A stretch of 64,000 nt of DNA from Furfurilactobacillus rossiae DSM 15814 (GCF_000428925.1 NZ_AUAW01000006.1:62001-126000); one strand, 5' to 3'; shown: positions 52,651 through 62,646, counted from the first letter of the stretch. The notes: a model not told the origin generated them from the letters alone. Program-made: numbers and translations.

Positions 52651-53097
52651 ATGGATGCGGGATATCCGATTTTGCTGAACTTGACTGATCGTCACGTTTT
52701 AGTCGTTGGCGGTGGCAAAATTGCTGCTCGTAAAATAAATGGGCTGTTAACAGCCGGCGCTATTGTGACCGTGATTGCGCCAAAGTTGGTTGATCAGATT
52801 GATACAACTAAAATCACCTGGTATCAACGAAATTATGAAGCAGCCGATTTGAGGGGCGAGACCATCATCTTTGCTGCGACCGATGATGAAAATTTGAACC
52901 ACCAGATTTGGCGATCAGCTGGTCAAACTCAGTGGGTGAATGATGTTAGCAATCATCGCACTTCTGATTTCTTCAACGTTGCACAAGTAAGAACCAAAAA
53001 GGTCTTGATTGGTATTTCTACGTTTGGACAATCACCTTCGAAGGCTAAACGTTTAAAAAAGCAATTGCAGGATTGGATTGGAAAGGAGGCAGAATGA
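52651..53097 (+). CDS. Precorrin-2 dehydrogenase
   Basis: NAD-dependent oxidation of precorrin-2 to sirohydrochlorin, the substrate of CbiK. About 148 residues, a short SirC/Met8/CysG-B type. The Rossmann motif is VLVVGGGKIAARK near the N terminus, with TIIFAATDDENLN and WVNDVSNHRTSDFFN. It lacks the long helical tail of CysG. Start at ATG 52651 after AAGGAG; GTG 52648 is an equally spaced alternative. It begins the hem half of the operon. Called sirA or sirC in related clusters. Confidence 0.88.
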   Translation: MDAGYPILLNLTDRHVLVVGGGKIAARKINGLLTAGAIVTVIAPKLVDQIDTTKITWYQRNYEAADLRGETIIFAATDDENLNHQIWRSAGQTQWVNDVSNHRTSDFFNVAQVRTKKVLIGISTFGQSPSKAKRLKKQLQDWIGKEAE

Positions 53098-53098
53098 A

Positions 53099-54394
53099 AT
53101 GTATTTAATGCACGCTAGCTTGAATTACCACGATTTGCCGATTGAAGAGCGAAGTCAATTTGTATTTAACAAGGATGAGTTGGCTGATGCGGATGTTATG
53201 TTGAATCAAGAAAAAAGCATTTTGGAAAATGTTATTTTATCAACATGCAATCGAACCGAACTTTATGCAGTTGTGGATCAATTACATACTGGTCGTTATT
53301 ATTTGCGTCGCTTTTTGGCCAACTGGTTCCATGTTGATATGGCCCGTATTGATGAATTAGTGGATACAGGTAGCGAAACTGATACAGTCACGCATTTGAT
53401 GCGGGTTACGACTGGTCTAGATTCCATGATTGTTGGCGAGCCACAAATTTTAGGCCAAATGAAACAGGCTTTTGCGATTGCTCAAAAGGCACAGACGACT
53501 GGGTTAATCTTTAACGAACTATTTAAAGAGGCCACGACTTTTGCCAAGCGTATGCATACTAAATATCGTGTAAGCGAGTTATCTAAATCGACTAGCCAGG
53601 CAGGATTGCATCAGATCAAACAGCATTTTGGACAGTTGAGTGGTCAGCGATTACTGATTATTGGAACTGGCATGATTGGCGCTCAAGTAGCCCGTAACGC
53701 CAGTACAATGGGATTCGGACAGATTATTTTAATGAATCGAACCAAAGAGACTGCGGATGCATTGGCTGATGAAATTGGTGGCGTCGTGCGAGCCTCAGAT
53801 TGGTCACAAATGACCGACGAAGTTAATCGTGCAGATGCGATTGTAACCGCTGTTGGCGCAACGATGCCGATTATTAGCGGAAAAATGTTAACCACTTCGG
53901 ATGTAGTTAGCGATGGTATCGTAATTGATCTTGGCGTGCCTCAGAATGTTGATACAGAGGCTGTCGCCAAATTGAGTTGTTACGACAATATCGATGATTT
54001 GTCCGATATTCTGGATGATAATCAGTTGGCTAAGCACCACATGATTGATCAAATGGCTGCAGAAGTTCCAGCAGCGGTTGCAGAGTTTGACGATTGGCAA
54101 CGATCATTGCCGGTAGTTCCAATTATTCGTGAACTACGCGAATCCTCATTAGAAATTGAGAGCAATACTTATAATAGTTTGATGCGCAAATTACCGCAAT
54201 TAGATTCACATGAACGTAAGGTTATCAGCAAGCACATGAAAAGCATTGTGAATCAAATGATTAAAGGACCAATTGTTCAAATAAAAGATTCATCCAGTGA
54301 ACCGGACGCCGCAGAACACCTCGATTTCTTCTGTCGTATCTTTGGTTTCGACCGGGCATATCAACAACGGGAGCAGATGACTCATGAAAAGTAA
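53099..54394 (+). CDS. hemA: Glutamyl-tRNA reductase
   Basis: Reduces Glu-tRNA to glutamate 1-semialdehyde, the first step of tetrapyrrole synthesis. About 431 residues. The catalytic Cys is in LSTCNRTELYAV, GLDSMIVGEPQILGQMK and the NADPH motif IIGTGMIGAQVARNA follow, with a C-terminal dimer helix. I start at ATG 53099, after AAGGAGG; the first frame ATG lies in sirC before that site. It overlaps hemC by 11 bases. Confidence 0.95.
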   Translation: MYLMHASLNYHDLPIEERSQFVFNKDELADADVMLNQEKSILENVILSTCNRTELYAVVDQLHTGRYYLRRFLANWFHVDMARIDELVDTGSETDTVTHLMRVTTGLDSMIVGEPQILGQMKQAFAIAQKAQTTGLIFNELFKEATTFAKRMHTKYRVSELSKSTSQAGLHQIKQHFGQLSGQRLLIIGTGMIGAQVARNASTMGFGQIILMNRTKETADALADEIGGVVRASDWSQMTDEVNRADAIVTAVGATMPIISGKMLTTSDVVSDGIVIDLGVPQNVDTEAVAKLSCYDNIDDLSDILDDNQLAKHHMIDQMAAEVPAAVAEFDDWQRSLPVVPIIRELRESSLEIESNTYNSLMRKLPQLDSHERKVISKHMKSIVNQMIKGPIVQIKDSSSEPDAAEHLDFFCRIFGFDRAYQQREQMTHEK

Positions 54395-55313
54395 TGTCAT
54401 TATTGGTAGTCGAAAAAGTCGTTTAGCCATGATTCAATCAAATATAGTGAAGGATGCGTTATCGGACCGTTGGCCAGAAATTAACTTCAGTATTAAGGAA
54501 GTCACGACGCAAGGCGACGTTGATCGAACCAGCAGTTTGGAAAAAATTGGTGGCAAGGGCGTGTTTGTCAAAGAGCTGGAATATGAACTGTTAAACGGTG
54601 ATATAGATTTTGCTGTGCACAGTTTGAAAGACGTTATGCCACGTTTGCCTGAACAATTAATGATTGGTTGCATCCCTCCGCGTGAGTCGCCATATGATTG
54701 TTTGATTACAAGCACACCCATGAAGTCATTAGATGATTTGCCGCAGGGGGCCCGAGTCGGCACTGGTAGTAGTCGGCGAATGGGGCAGTTACTCCATCTA
54801 CGTCCGGATTTAAAACCCGTAACCTTGCGTGGAAACGTCGAAACGCGAGTTAATCGAGTTCACGATGACGATATTGACGCGATTGTGATTGCTGAGGCTG
54901 GTTTAAATCGACTCAAGTTGGATTTGGGTGATTTGTATCGGTTGAGTTTGGCCGACGTGATGTTACCTGCTGTTGGTCAGGGTGCAATGGCGATTGAGTG
55001 TCGTCGTGAGGATACTGACACTCAAGAAATCATTGCAGCTATTAATGATCAGGAAACGAACGATTGCGTCACGATTGAGCGTGATTTTCTGCGCACAGTC
55101 GGTGGGGATTGCACTAATCCAATTGGTGGTTTTGCTACTCAGTCAGGGGATCAATTTCACTTCAAGGGCATGATCACATCCGTTGATGGCGTTCATGTAT
55201 TTGAAGATAAACGTGACGGGGACTTAACGGATCGTTTAGGTTACACATCAGCTAAGAAGCTGATTAGTGAAGGCGCATTAGAAAATACATTTGGACAGGG
55301 AGAAGAAAATTAA
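54384..55313 (+). CDS. hemC: Porphobilinogen deaminase
   Basis: Joins four porphobilinogens to hydroxymethylbilane. It has 309 residues. [17 protein letters not shown] at the N terminus, the active Asp in [20 protein letters not shown], and the dipyrromethane cofactor Cys in [11 protein letters not shown]. It overlaps hemA by 11 bases and lies one base before hemB. Confidence 0.96.
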   Translation: MKSNVIIGSRKSRLAMIQSNIVKDALSDRWPEINFSIKEVTTQGDVDRTSSLEKIGGKGVFVKELEYELLNGDIDFAVHSLKDVMPRLPEQLMIGCIPPRESPYDCLITSTPMKSLDDLPQGARVGTGSSRRMGQLLHLRPDLKPVTLRGNVETRVNRVHDDDIDAIVIAEAGLNRLKLDLGDLYRLSLADVMLPAVGQGAMAIECRREDTDTQEIIAAINDQETNDCVTIERDFLRTVGGDCTNPIGGFATQSGDQFHFKGMITSVDGVHVFEDKRDGDLTDRLGYTSAKKLISEGALENTFGQGEEN

Positions 55314-55314
55314 T

Positions 55315-56280
55315 ATGCAAAAATTTGATCGGCACCGTCGTTTAAGAAGTAGCGCAGCAATGCGGGATTTGGTTCGTGAGTCCCACATTCAAAAAGATGA
55401 CCTCATCATGCCAGTATTTATTGAAGCTGGATTAAAAGGGAAAACTGAAATTTCATCAATGCCAGGCGTTTATCACTTTGGCTTGGACACAATCATGACA
55501 GAAATCAAATCTATTGTGGACTTGGGCATTAAAGCCATCATTTTATTTGGTTTGCCAGACCATAAGGATGAAGTTGGTACCGGTGCTTGGGAACATGATG
55601 GCATTGTCCAAGAGGCAACCCGACTCATTAAGAAAAGTTATCCAGATTTAATTGTCATCGCAGATACTTGTTTGTGTGAATATACGTCTACTGGACATTG
55701 TGGCATTGTCAAAGATGGTGTCGTATTGAATGACGAGTCACTTGAGTACATTACTAAAACGGCGGTCAGCCAGGTCGAGGCCGGTGCTGACATTATTGCA
55801 CCATCAAACGCCATGGATGGTTATGTTGCGGCAATTCGTGAAGGCTTAGATAACGCCGGCTACAAGAATACGCCAATCATGTCATACGCTGTTAAATACG
55901 CTTCATCATTTTACGGTCCATTCCGTGAGGCCGCTGATAGCGCGCCTGCCTTTGGTGATCGTAAGACTTATCAAATGGACCCAGCTAACCGCTTAGATGC
56001 CTTACGTGAAGTTGAAAGTGACGAAAAAGAAGGCGCAGATTTCGTCATGGTAAAGCCGTCAATGGCATTTTTGGATGTTATGCGTGAGGTTCGTGATCAC
56101 ACCATCTTGCCACTGGTTGCTTACAATGTTTCCGGTGAATACGCCATGGTTAAGGCCGCAGCAGCAAATGGCTGGATCGATGAAGATAAAATCGTGAATG
56201 AAATTTTGGTTGGCATGAAACGTGCCGGTGCCGACTTAATCATTACTTACTTTGCTAAGGATGTTGCTGCAAAACTATAG
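55315..56280 (+). CDS. hemB: Delta-aminolevulinic acid dehydratase
   Basis: Condenses two aminolevulinates to porphobilinogen. About 321 residues. [17 protein letters not shown] at the N terminus, the Cys-rich zinc site [17 protein letters not shown], one active Lys in [17 protein letters not shown] and the Schiff-base Lys in [12 protein letters not shown] start at ATG 55315, after GGGAGAAG; the longer frame begins inside hemC. Followed by a repeat-filled gap of about 410 bp before hemL. Confidence 0.95.
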   Translation: MQKFDRHRRLRSSAAMRDLVRESHIQKDDLIMPVFIEAGLKGKTEISSMPGVYHFGLDTIMTEIKSIVDLGIKAIILFGLPDHKDEVGTGAWEHDGIVQEATRLIKKSYPDLIVIADTCLCEYTSTGHCGIVKDGVVLNDESLEYITKTAVSQVEAGADIIAPSNAMDGYVAAIREGLDNAGYKNTPIMSYAVKYASSFYGPFREAADSAPAFGDRKTYQMDPANRLDALREVESDEKEGADFVMVKPSMAFLDVMREVRDHTILPLVAYNVSGEYAMVKAAAANGWIDEDKIVNEILVGMKRAGADLIITYFAKDVAAKL

Positions 56281-56326
56281 TGCTTGCGGTTGTCAAAATT
56301 GAATGCCGCCCTTCAGCTCACATAGT
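56281..56326 (-). repeat. Deletion derivative of the minus-type structured repeat
   Basis: Only the outer edges of a copy 1/5-type element remain: GCTTGCGGTTGTCAA-AATTGA joined to GCCGCCCTTCAGCTCACATAG. The whole hairpin core between has been lost. It starts right at the hemB stop codon and precedes plus copy 7. Confidence 0.75.
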
Positions 56327-56421
56327 AGTTACATGCAAAGCACAGGCTAACTAATATTACGCTAGCAAAAACTATTAATGCTCTACTGACAAGTACCGAC
56401 CGTTTCCAATCACTTTATAGG

Positions 56422-56605
56422 TAAGTGGAGTCGACCGGCAACAGAGTTCCGTGTCGACAGTACTTAATGGCAGGGGCTTAGCCATTTAGTACTGTGGGAC
56501 GAGCTTTGAAACCTGTACTTTGGGTTCAAAGTCGAGTTTGAAGACCGCGGTTTTAAGCGGGCTGAAACGGTCCCCATGGAATGGCGTTGCTGGTCGGCGT
56601 AACGG
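56422..56605 (+). repeat. Structured intergenic repeat, copy 7 (plus orientation)
   Basis: Outer stem GTCGACCGGCAAC with GTTGCTGGTCGGC; inner GTTCCGTG with CATGGAA; first hairpin CAGTACTTAATGGC with GCCATTTAGTACTG; GGGACGAG; second hairpin CTTTGAAACC with GGGTTCAAAG; third CCGCGG-loop-GCGGGCT; then AACGGTCCCC. It lies between hemB and hemL. Confidence 0.88.
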
Positions 56606-56693
56606 TTAATGATTAGATTGAATGTTGATCACAGTTACAACGGCACTGTCAGATGTTTTTTAGTTAAATAAATTGAATGGTAGGAGTGACAGT

Positions 56694-57986
56694 ATGAAAG
56701 ATTATACAAAATCAAAGGCCGCGTTTGTTGAAGCCTCAAAAATCATGCCCGGTGGTGTAAACAGTCCGGTTCGTGCGTTTAAAAACGTTGGTGGGGACCC
56801 ATTATTTATCGATCACGCAAAAGGCGACCATATTTATGATATCGATGGTAATAAATACATCGATTATGTTCTATCCTGGGGACCACTTATTTTAGGCCAT
56901 GCAGAAGATAACGTTGTGTCGGCTTTACAAAAAGCAGTTGAAAAAGGCACTAGTTATGGCGCACCAACCCCGCTGGAAACGACGTTGGCTGAAATGGTCC
57001 AAAAGCTGGTTCCATCCATGGAAATGATGCGGATGGTTTCGTCTGGGACTGAAGCGACAATGAGTGCCATTCGTTTAGCACGTGGCTGGACTGGGCGCGA
57101 TAAGATTGTGAAGTTTATTGGGAACTATCATGGGCACAGTGACTCACTGTTAGTTGATGCAGGTTCTGGCATGGCCACGTTTGGTATTAACACATCGCCT
57201 GGTGTACCAGATCCATTGGCCTATGACACATTAACTGTTGCTTATAATGACACAGCCGCAATTAAAAAATTGTTTGCTGAGCAGGGTGATGAAATCGCCT
57301 GTGTCATTGTTGAACCAGTAGCTGGTAACATGGGTGTTATTCCAGGTACCAAAGAGTTTCTAACAGCCTTGCGCGACATCACTAAAGCACATGGTTCATT
57401 GTTGATTTTTGATGAGGTTATGACAGGATTCCGAGCTGGTCTACATGGTGTACAAGGGTTGACAGGAATTACACCAGACCTGACGACGTTAGGTAAGGTT
57501 GTCGGTGGTGGGCTACCAGTTGGTGTGTTTGGCGGCCGTAAGGACATCATGTCTGATATCACACCAGCTGGTAAAGTTTATCATGCCGGTACATTGTCAG
57601 GTAATCCGCTGGCAATGACAGCAGGAATTGCAACACTGTCGCAACTTAATGAAGAAATGTACACGGCAATGGACGCCAAAGTGACACATATGTTAGAAGG
57701 GTTCAAGAGGAGTGCTGATGCACACAAGGTGCCATTGGTCGTTCATCATGTTGGGACAATGTGGAGCTACTTCTTTAACGAAGGACCAGTCAATAATTTT
57801 GATGATGTTCAAAAGAGCGACGTGAAGTTCTTTGCGAAGTTCTTTAAGCAGTTGCTTCAAAATGGTATTTACACGGCACCTTCCCAATATGAGACAAACT
57901 TCTTGTCTGTCAAACATACTGATGAAGATATCGACACAACCATTGCTGCATTTGATGACGCTTTGACAAAGACGCTCAAGGCGTAG
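56694..57986 (+). CDS. hemL: Glutamate-1-semialdehyde 2,1-aminomutase
   Basis: Converts glutamate 1-semialdehyde to 5-aminolevulinate. About 430 residues of fold-type I PLP enzymes. [52 protein letters not shown], the PLP Lys in [13 protein letters not shown] and [15 protein letters not shown] are seen. I use ATG 56694, seven bases after GTAGGAG. Its separation from hemACB by the repeats suggests possible independent expression. Confidence 0.95.
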   Translation: MKDYTKSKAAFVEASKIMPGGVNSPVRAFKNVGGDPLFIDHAKGDHIYDIDGNKYIDYVLSWGPLILGHAEDNVVSALQKAVEKGTSYGAPTPLETTLAEMVQKLVPSMEMMRMVSSGTEATMSAIRLARGWTGRDKIVKFIGNYHGHSDSLLVDAGSGMATFGINTSPGVPDPLAYDTLTVAYNDTAAIKKLFAEQGDEIACVIVEPVAGNMGVIPGTKEFLTALRDITKAHGSLLIFDEVMTGFRAGLHGVQGLTGITPDLTTLGKVVGGGLPVGVFGGRKDIMSDITPAGKVYHAGTLSGNPLAMTAGIATLSQLNEEMYTAMDAKVTHMLEGFKRSADAHKVPLVVHHVGTMWSYFFNEGPVNNFDDVQKSDVKFFAKFFKQLLQNGIYTAPSQYETNFLSVKHTDEDIDTTIAAFDDALTKTLKA

Positions 57987-58003
57987 TAGTGGAGATGACA
58001 GTG

Positions 58004-58762
58004 ATGCGACAATTTCGCGATCTTACGCTGTTACCAATAAGTGAGACCCAAACGCTGGTTATTGCGTGTGATAGCAGTGCCGCCATTGGCGAGAAAAAAG
58101 CAGACATGGTGAGCCTAGCAACGGCAACTATGGCTGCTTATTCTTTACGGGTACCATTGCTTGAAACACTTTGTATCGGTGCGTCACCACTGGCAGTTAT
58201 TGATACGGTAGGAAACGAAATGCAACCAACCGGTCATAATATGATTGCTGGGATTAAGGCAGAGCTGATTAAAGCGGGTTATCCCAATTTACCTATTAAC
58301 GGTAGCACTGAAGAAAATATGGTTACCGTAACGACTTCGATTGGGGTCACGGTTATTGCCATGGCGCCGTCGTCATCTTTAATTGGTTTAGCAAGTTCGA
58401 CAGACTTGATTGTTTATCAATTAGGCAGACCGTATTCGGGTGAAACGCTAAAAACGCACAATGATGACGTGTTTGGCTATGGCGTTATTAGGCATTTGCG
58501 TCAATTGCCAATGGTGCAGGATATATTACCCGTGGGTTCAAAAGGAATTCTGTATGAATTATCAGAAATGGCACGTACAAACCAGTGTGCCTTGACAGCA
58601 CCGCTTGTTGATTTCGAATCGGATGAAATGCATCGAACAGCGGGGCCGTCAACAGTAGCACTAATTGGTGTGACAGTTGATCAGCAGAGTGTTTTTGATC
58701 AATTAATTAGTAGTGATCATGCATTTAAGTCGATAAAAAAGATCGCAATTCTAAGGAAGTAG
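58004..58762 (+). CDS. CblS-like alpha-ribazole kinase
   Basis: About 252 residues. LLPISETQTLVIACDSSAAIGEKKADMV resembles the N-terminal ATP-binding part of the PurM/AIR-synthase fold (shown here split: ACDSSAAIGEKKAD), with INGSTEENMVTV further on. CblS proteins have this fold, phosphorylate alpha-ribazole and replace CobT in Firmicutes that salvage it. Its position between hemL and cobU, and a CblT-like S component at the operon head, support this. Start at ATG 58004, eight bases after GGAG. Family assignment is from recall, not an alignment. Confidence 0.65.
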   Translation: MRQFRDLTLLPISETQTLVIACDSSAAIGEKKADMVSLATATMAAYSLRVPLLETLCIGASPLAVIDTVGNEMQPTGHNMIAGIKAELIKAGYPNLPINGSTEENMVTVTTSIGVTVIAMAPSSSLIGLASSTDLIVYQLGRPYSGETLKTHNDDVFGYGVIRHLRQLPMVQDILPVGSKGILYELSEMARTNQCALTAPLVDFESDEMHRTAGPSTVALIGVTVDQQSVFDQLISSDHAFKSIKKIAILRK

Positions 58763-58771
58763 GCAGTAGAG

Positions 58772-59365
58772 ATGGCACAGCTAACAATGGTCACGGGTGG
58801 TTCGAAAAGTGGTAAGTCCGTTTATGCAGAGCAACAACTCGATCCAAATCAGCATATTTGCTATATTGCAACTGGCGTGATGTTTCAAGATGATGTTGAA
58901 ATGGCTCGTCGGATTAAGCATCATCAGGAACGGCGTTCAAGCCAGTGGACAACTCGTGAGCAGTATGAACATGTCGACCAGTTGTTTGGCGACTCACATC
59001 TTGATGGGTACCTGTTGGATGATGCAACGATGCTCACAACCAATTTATTCTTTAAAAAGGTTGGGGAACGGGCAGCCGAGTTACACGAAGAAGACTGGGA
59101 TAAAGTAATCAATGTGCTGTCTACGAACGAGGTTGAGAATCTAGATAAACAAATTACGGCAGAATGGAAACGAATTTTGGTAGCCATTGAGCAGGCAGCC
59201 GGACAAGTTTTTATTGTGACTAATGAAGTTGGTTTAGGATTAGTGCCGGCAACTAAAGAAGGGCGGATTCTGCGTGATTTATACGGTGAAATTAATCAGC
59301 TTATTGCCGCATTCGCCGCTCATGTTGTTTTTGTTGTCAGTGGCATTCCAGTTTCAGTTAAATAA
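58772..59365 (+). CDS. cobU: Adenosylcobinamide kinase / guanylyltransferase
   Basis: Phosphorylates adenosylcobinamide and attaches GMP. It has 197 residues. The P-loop is VTGGSKSGKSVYAEQ; YIATGVMFQDDVEMARRIKHHQERR carries the GMP-accepting His; LLDDATMLTTNLFF replaces the usual LLDCLT. VFIVTNEVGLGLVPATKEGR is the conserved CobU segment. Nine bases after cblS-like and nine before cobS. Confidence 0.93.
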   Translation: MAQLTMVTGGSKSGKSVYAEQQLDPNQHICYIATGVMFQDDVEMARRIKHHQERRSSQWTTREQYEHVDQLFGDSHLDGYLLDDATMLTTNLFFKKVGERAAELHEEDWDKVINVLSTNEVENLDKQITAEWKRILVAIEQAAGQVFIVTNEVGLGLVPATKEGRILRDLYGEINQLIAAFAAHVVFVVSGIPVSVK

Positions 59366-59374
59366 GAGAGGTCA

Positions 59375-60151
59375 ATGATGTTTGGTGCGATAATTCTGTT
59401 TACCCAATTTTTTACACGCATTACAGTGCCAGTTGCGATTCCTAATCCAATGGCAAAATTTAATCATAGTGTGCAATATTTGACGGTTTTTGGTCTACTG
59501 CTAGGTTTACTTGAAGGTGCCATTTACTTTGGATTGACATTTATTCTGCCTTCATCATTCGCTTGGATTTTAGCAATTTTAGCCGATGCATTGCTTACCG
59601 GTGGCTTTCACCTAGATGCATTTGCGGACACAGCCGATGCAATATTTTCATCAAGAACACCAGACAAAATGCGTGCCATCATGAAAGACAGTCGTCTAGG
59701 CACAATGGGTGTTTTGGCATTAATTACATATTATGCCGTAATGCTAAATAGTATTGCAGTCCTAGGCAAGACGTTAAATCACTGGCAACTAGCCGGCCTG
59801 ATTGTTCTACTCACCACTACTGCAAAGGCTGGTCTGACAATTTTAACCTGGCACATGCATTACGCAGGTGAACAGGGTGGTCTGGCTGAGATGTGGCAAG
59901 GGGTCAAAACTTGGCAGATTGTGATCGGCGAAGTCATTTATTTGATCCTGAGTGTATTTCTGGCCGGTATCAGTGGGTTTATCAGTGCAGTTATTGTTCT
60001 AGTGTTGGCTTGGCCGTATCGTCAGCACTTTGTTCATTTATTTGGCGGCCTAACGGGTGACACGATTGGTGCATTTACATGTGTGGCACAATTGGTTTTT
60101 CTTTTAAGTGAAATGATTTTAAATTATACCGGGTTGGTGAGTCACCTATGA
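59375..60151 (+). CDS. cobS: Cobalamin synthase (adenosylcobinamide-GDP ribazoletransferase)
   Basis: Integral membrane enzyme that joins adenosylcobinamide-GDP with alpha-ribazole (phosphate). It has 258 residues with about six helices. FTQFFTRITVPV at the N terminus, GGFHLDAFADTADAIFSS and MKDSRLGTMGVLAL are the Asp-rich signature. Overlaps cobC by four bases (ATGA). Confidence 0.94.
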   Translation: MMFGAIILFTQFFTRITVPVAIPNPMAKFNHSVQYLTVFGLLLGLLEGAIYFGLTFILPSSFAWILAILADALLTGGFHLDAFADTADAIFSSRTPDKMRAIMKDSRLGTMGVLALITYYAVMLNSIAVLGKTLNHWQLAGLIVLLTTTAKAGLTILTWHMHYAGEQGGLAEMWQGVKTWQIVIGEVIYLILSVFLAGISGFISAVIVLVLAWPYRQHFVHLFGGLTGDTIGAFTCVAQLVFLLSEMILNYTGLVSHL

Positions 60152-60732
60152 AATTATTGCTGGCAAGACACGGTGAAACGTTGCTGAATGCTGAGCACAA
60201 GTTTTATGGATCGTTGGATGTTGCTTTGGATGCAGTGGGCAAAAAACAGGCTGAACAATTGGCCCAAAAAATAATGACTGTACCGCTGACCAAAATTGTG
60301 TCTAGTGGTCTCAAACGTTCCCGTCAAACAGCAACCGTGATTTCCGAACTTAGCCGACTGGCATTGTCTGTAGATCAACGCTTTAACGAAAAAGGGTGCG
60401 GGCAATGGGAAGGCCTTAATGCTGATGAAATTCAAGCGAGGGATCCAGTGTTCTGGCAACGATGGTTGGATGATCCGCTTAATGTGACACCACCGGATGC
60501 GGAGTCGTTTGCAGTCTTTAGATTGCGAGTGACAAACGCAATAACATCTTTACTGAATCAGGCGCAGAACAGTGACTCGATTATGGTTGTGTCTCACCAG
60601 GGAGTCGCTAGATTAATCAATCAAATTCTGATTCCTGTCGATGATTATTGGACACCAGATTTCAGGGCCGGATCTTATACAGAATATGATTTGAAACAGG
60701 GCAAGGTAGTAAACGTTCAACGCAATTTGTAG
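60148..60732 (+). CDS. cobC: Alpha-ribazole phosphatase
   Basis: A 194-residue histidine phosphatase: LLARHGETLLNAEHKFYG (phospho-His), SSGLKRSRQTA, FNEKGCGQWEGL (proton donor Glu) and VVSHQGVARL. Removes the phosphate from alpha-ribazole or adenosylcobalamin 5'-phosphate. Direct linkage to cobU-cobS makes this the prime CobC; the phosphatase at 33,402 is a paralogue. Confidence 0.9.
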   Translation: MKLLLARHGETLLNAEHKFYGSLDVALDAVGKKQAEQLAQKIMTVPLTKIVSSGLKRSRQTATVISELSRLALSVDQRFNEKGCGQWEGLNADEIQARDPVFWQRWLDDPLNVTPPDAESFAVFRLRVTNAITSLLNQAQNSDSIMVVSHQGVARLINQILIPVDDYWTPDFRAGSYTEYDLKQGKVVNVQRNL

Positions 60733-60740
60733 GAGTAATT

Positions 60741-61472
60741 ATGGCGACATTAATTTTGTATCCAAAATCAAAAATTGAATCAGGATTTGTCAGTGAGTTG
60801 GAGGCAGTTACTAAACCAGAGTATCTGCCATTACGACATTTGGAGGCACGTCATTTATCTTCTGATGATCTTAACAAGATTCGTGACGCAAAAGTAATCG
60901 TTATTAGCAGTTGGTATGCGCTCAACGTCTATAAAGAGAGGTTGCAAAAGCTGATTAATCCAATGGATATTTGTGTCTTGAGCCGCAAAATGGCCGTTAA
61001 TCTGCGTCAGCATCTATCAGAAAATAATCCAGTTAACATTCGGTATGCTAAGGAGGAAAATCAGCAAGGTTTGACCGCATTGTGTAGAACTTATCATTCA
61101 ACCGATTCATTAGTGTGGTTAATAGGCAATCTAACGAATTTCAAACGTCAATTAAATGTAAATGAAAGTACACTGATTGTTTATGTTAACCGATGGTCGA
61201 CTGAGGATCAGAAAAGAGCAGAAATGATTATCGCAACAGATCATTTTGAATCAGTATTAGTGACAAGTCCGTCTGCCTATAGTCGATTAAAAACGCTAAT
61301 CGCCACTTCACCACAATCATTTAAAAACGCAAAATATTATGCATTAGGTCAAAAAACGGCATCTGTTATCCGTAAAGATACAGCAAACGTTTGGATGCCG
61401 ACGACTAGAAATGCTGTTCTGGCACGTGCGGTAAACCAAATTATTCAGGATACTCAGCAAACACAAAAATAG
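60741..61472 (+). CDS. hemD: Uroporphyrinogen-III synthase (second copy)
   Basis: A 243-residue stand-alone HemD-like protein: ILYPKSKIESGF, VIVISSWYALNVYKE, SVLVTSPSAYSRLKTLI and YYALGQKTASVIRK follow the two-lobe HemD layout. HemD is poorly conserved, so assignment relies on these and on context. The cobA fusion at 45,125 also carries a HemD domain. It ends the cob transcript; an 85-bp gap follows. Confidence 0.75.
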   Translation: MATLILYPKSKIESGFVSELEAVTKPEYLPLRHLEARHLSSDDLNKIRDAKVIVISSWYALNVYKERLQKLINPMDICVLSRKMAVNLRQHLSENNPVNIRYAKEENQQGLTALCRTYHSTDSLVWLIGNLTNFKRQLNVNESTLIVYVNRWSTEDQKRAEMIIATDHFESVLVTSPSAYSRLKTLIATSPQSFKNAKYYALGQKTASVIRKDTANVWMPTTRNAVLARAVNQIIQDTQQTQK

Positions 61473-61557
61473 TTAACAAAGTCGTCAAATAATTGAAAGT
61501 AGTTAACAACATGTTACTCATTATCACTGTTATTCTAATTGTAGAGGTGAATCTAGG

Positions 61558-62097
61558 ATGAAGAGTGTCGTTTGTATTAACGGTGGTACAGCAACTGATT
61601 CATATAATAAGTTGCTGACCCGTTATATTGCGTCTCGTTATAGCACGACCATTGAGTGGTCGGAGCCGGACATTATGGCGTTACCTTTGATCTTGGCTAA
61701 TGGCGATAATAATCAGAGTGTTGCGGTGACTGATTTTTTGAAAACGGTTGCGAGTGCTGACGCAGTTGTTATTGCTACGCCTGAGTATAATAATGCGACG
61801 ACTGCTGGTATTAAAAACGCACTCGATTGGTGCTCGTTTGCGCCTTATCCATTGAGTGATAAACCAACTCTGCTAATGGGAGCTTCAACGGGAACGTTGG
61901 GGACGGTTCGCGCTCAACAAAATGTTCGTGAAATTCTACAATCAGCAATGCTAAGCCCTCGTTTGGTAAATCCACCGGAAATACTACTGGGGCATGCCAA
62001 TACCAAGTTTGATGATCAAGGTAATCTGATGGATCATCAAACATTGAGCTTGATTGATGAAGCAATGCATAAACTAATTCAAATGATTGAAGTGTGA
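61558..62097 (+). CDS. NADPH-dependent FMN reductase-family flavoprotein
   Basis: A 179-residue flavodoxin-like fold reductase. CINGGTATDSYNKLL is the phosphate loop, VVIATPEYNNATTAGIKNALDW the hallmark with the TPEYN motif, and LLMGASTGTLGTVRAQ follows. It lies three bases before pduU. A flavin reductase next to shell and cobalamin genes suggests cob(II)alamin reduction or NAD recycling for propanediol use. GTAGAGG precedes ATG. Exact acceptor unknown. Confidence 0.88.
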   Translation: MKSVVCINGGTATDSYNKLLTRYIASRYSTTIEWSEPDIMALPLILANGDNNQSVAVTDFLKTVASADAVVIATPEYNNATTAGIKNALDWCSFAPYPLSDKPTLLMGASTGTLGTVRAQQNVREILQSAMLSPRLVNPPEILLGHANTKFDDQGNLMDHQTLSLIDEAMHKLIQMIEV

Positions 62098-62100
62098 AAA

Positions 62101-62451
62101 ATGGCAGAACAAAAAGCAGTTAAACGAATCATTCAGGAATATGTACCCGGAAAACAGATCACTTTGACCCACATTATTGCCAGCCCAACAGATGATGTTT
62201 ACGTCAAATTAGGGATTGATAACACACACGATAGTATTGGCATCCTAACTGTCACACCTGCTGAAGCGGCGATCATTGCAGGGGATATGGCGATTAAATC
62301 TGGCGGTGTGGAAATTGGCTTTTTGGATCGTTTTAGTGGAACAGTCATCTTCCATGGTCAAAGTTCTGCATTACAGGCTGCGTTTGAACAAGTCGAACAT
62401 AAAATGACAGAATTGCTACATTTTTCCGTGGGCAAGATTACGCAAAACTAG
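62101..62451 (+). CDS. pduU: Bacterial microcompartment shell protein PduU
   Basis: A 116-residue BMC-domain protein with the permuted EutS/PduU layout: IIQEYVPGKQITLTHIIASP, then IGILTVTPAEAAIIAGDMA and VEIGFLDRFSGTVIFHG. PduU forms hexamers with an N-terminal beta barrel over the pore in the propanediol microcompartment. It is at the far end of the cob cluster and away from the presumed pdu operon to the right, on the other side of pocR. A good terminator follows. Confidence 0.93.
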   Translation: MAEQKAVKRIIQEYVPGKQITLTHIIASPTDDVYVKLGIDNTHDSIGILTVTPAEAAIIAGDMAIKSGGVEIGFLDRFSGTVIFHGQSSALQAAFEQVEHKMTELLHFSVGKITQN

Positions 62452-62519
62452 ACAATATATTGCTATTGTATAATGCCAAATAGTTCACACTTTAACTGTC
62501 AAAAAAATATTATTTTAAA

Positions 62520-62557
62520 TCAAAAAAGGATCTTTCAACAGTGAAAGGTCCTTTTTA
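62520..62557 (+). terminator. Terminator after pduU
   Basis: AAAAAGGAtCTTTC pairs with GAAAGgTCCTTTTT around ACAGT. Confidence 0.9.
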
Positions 62558-62646
62558 TTTCTTGATAAATACTGCGCTATTCTGCCGTATCAGTCTAAGC
62601 GTAAGCACTGAGCATGTTCAATAATTAGTCCAATTCAGCAACATGA

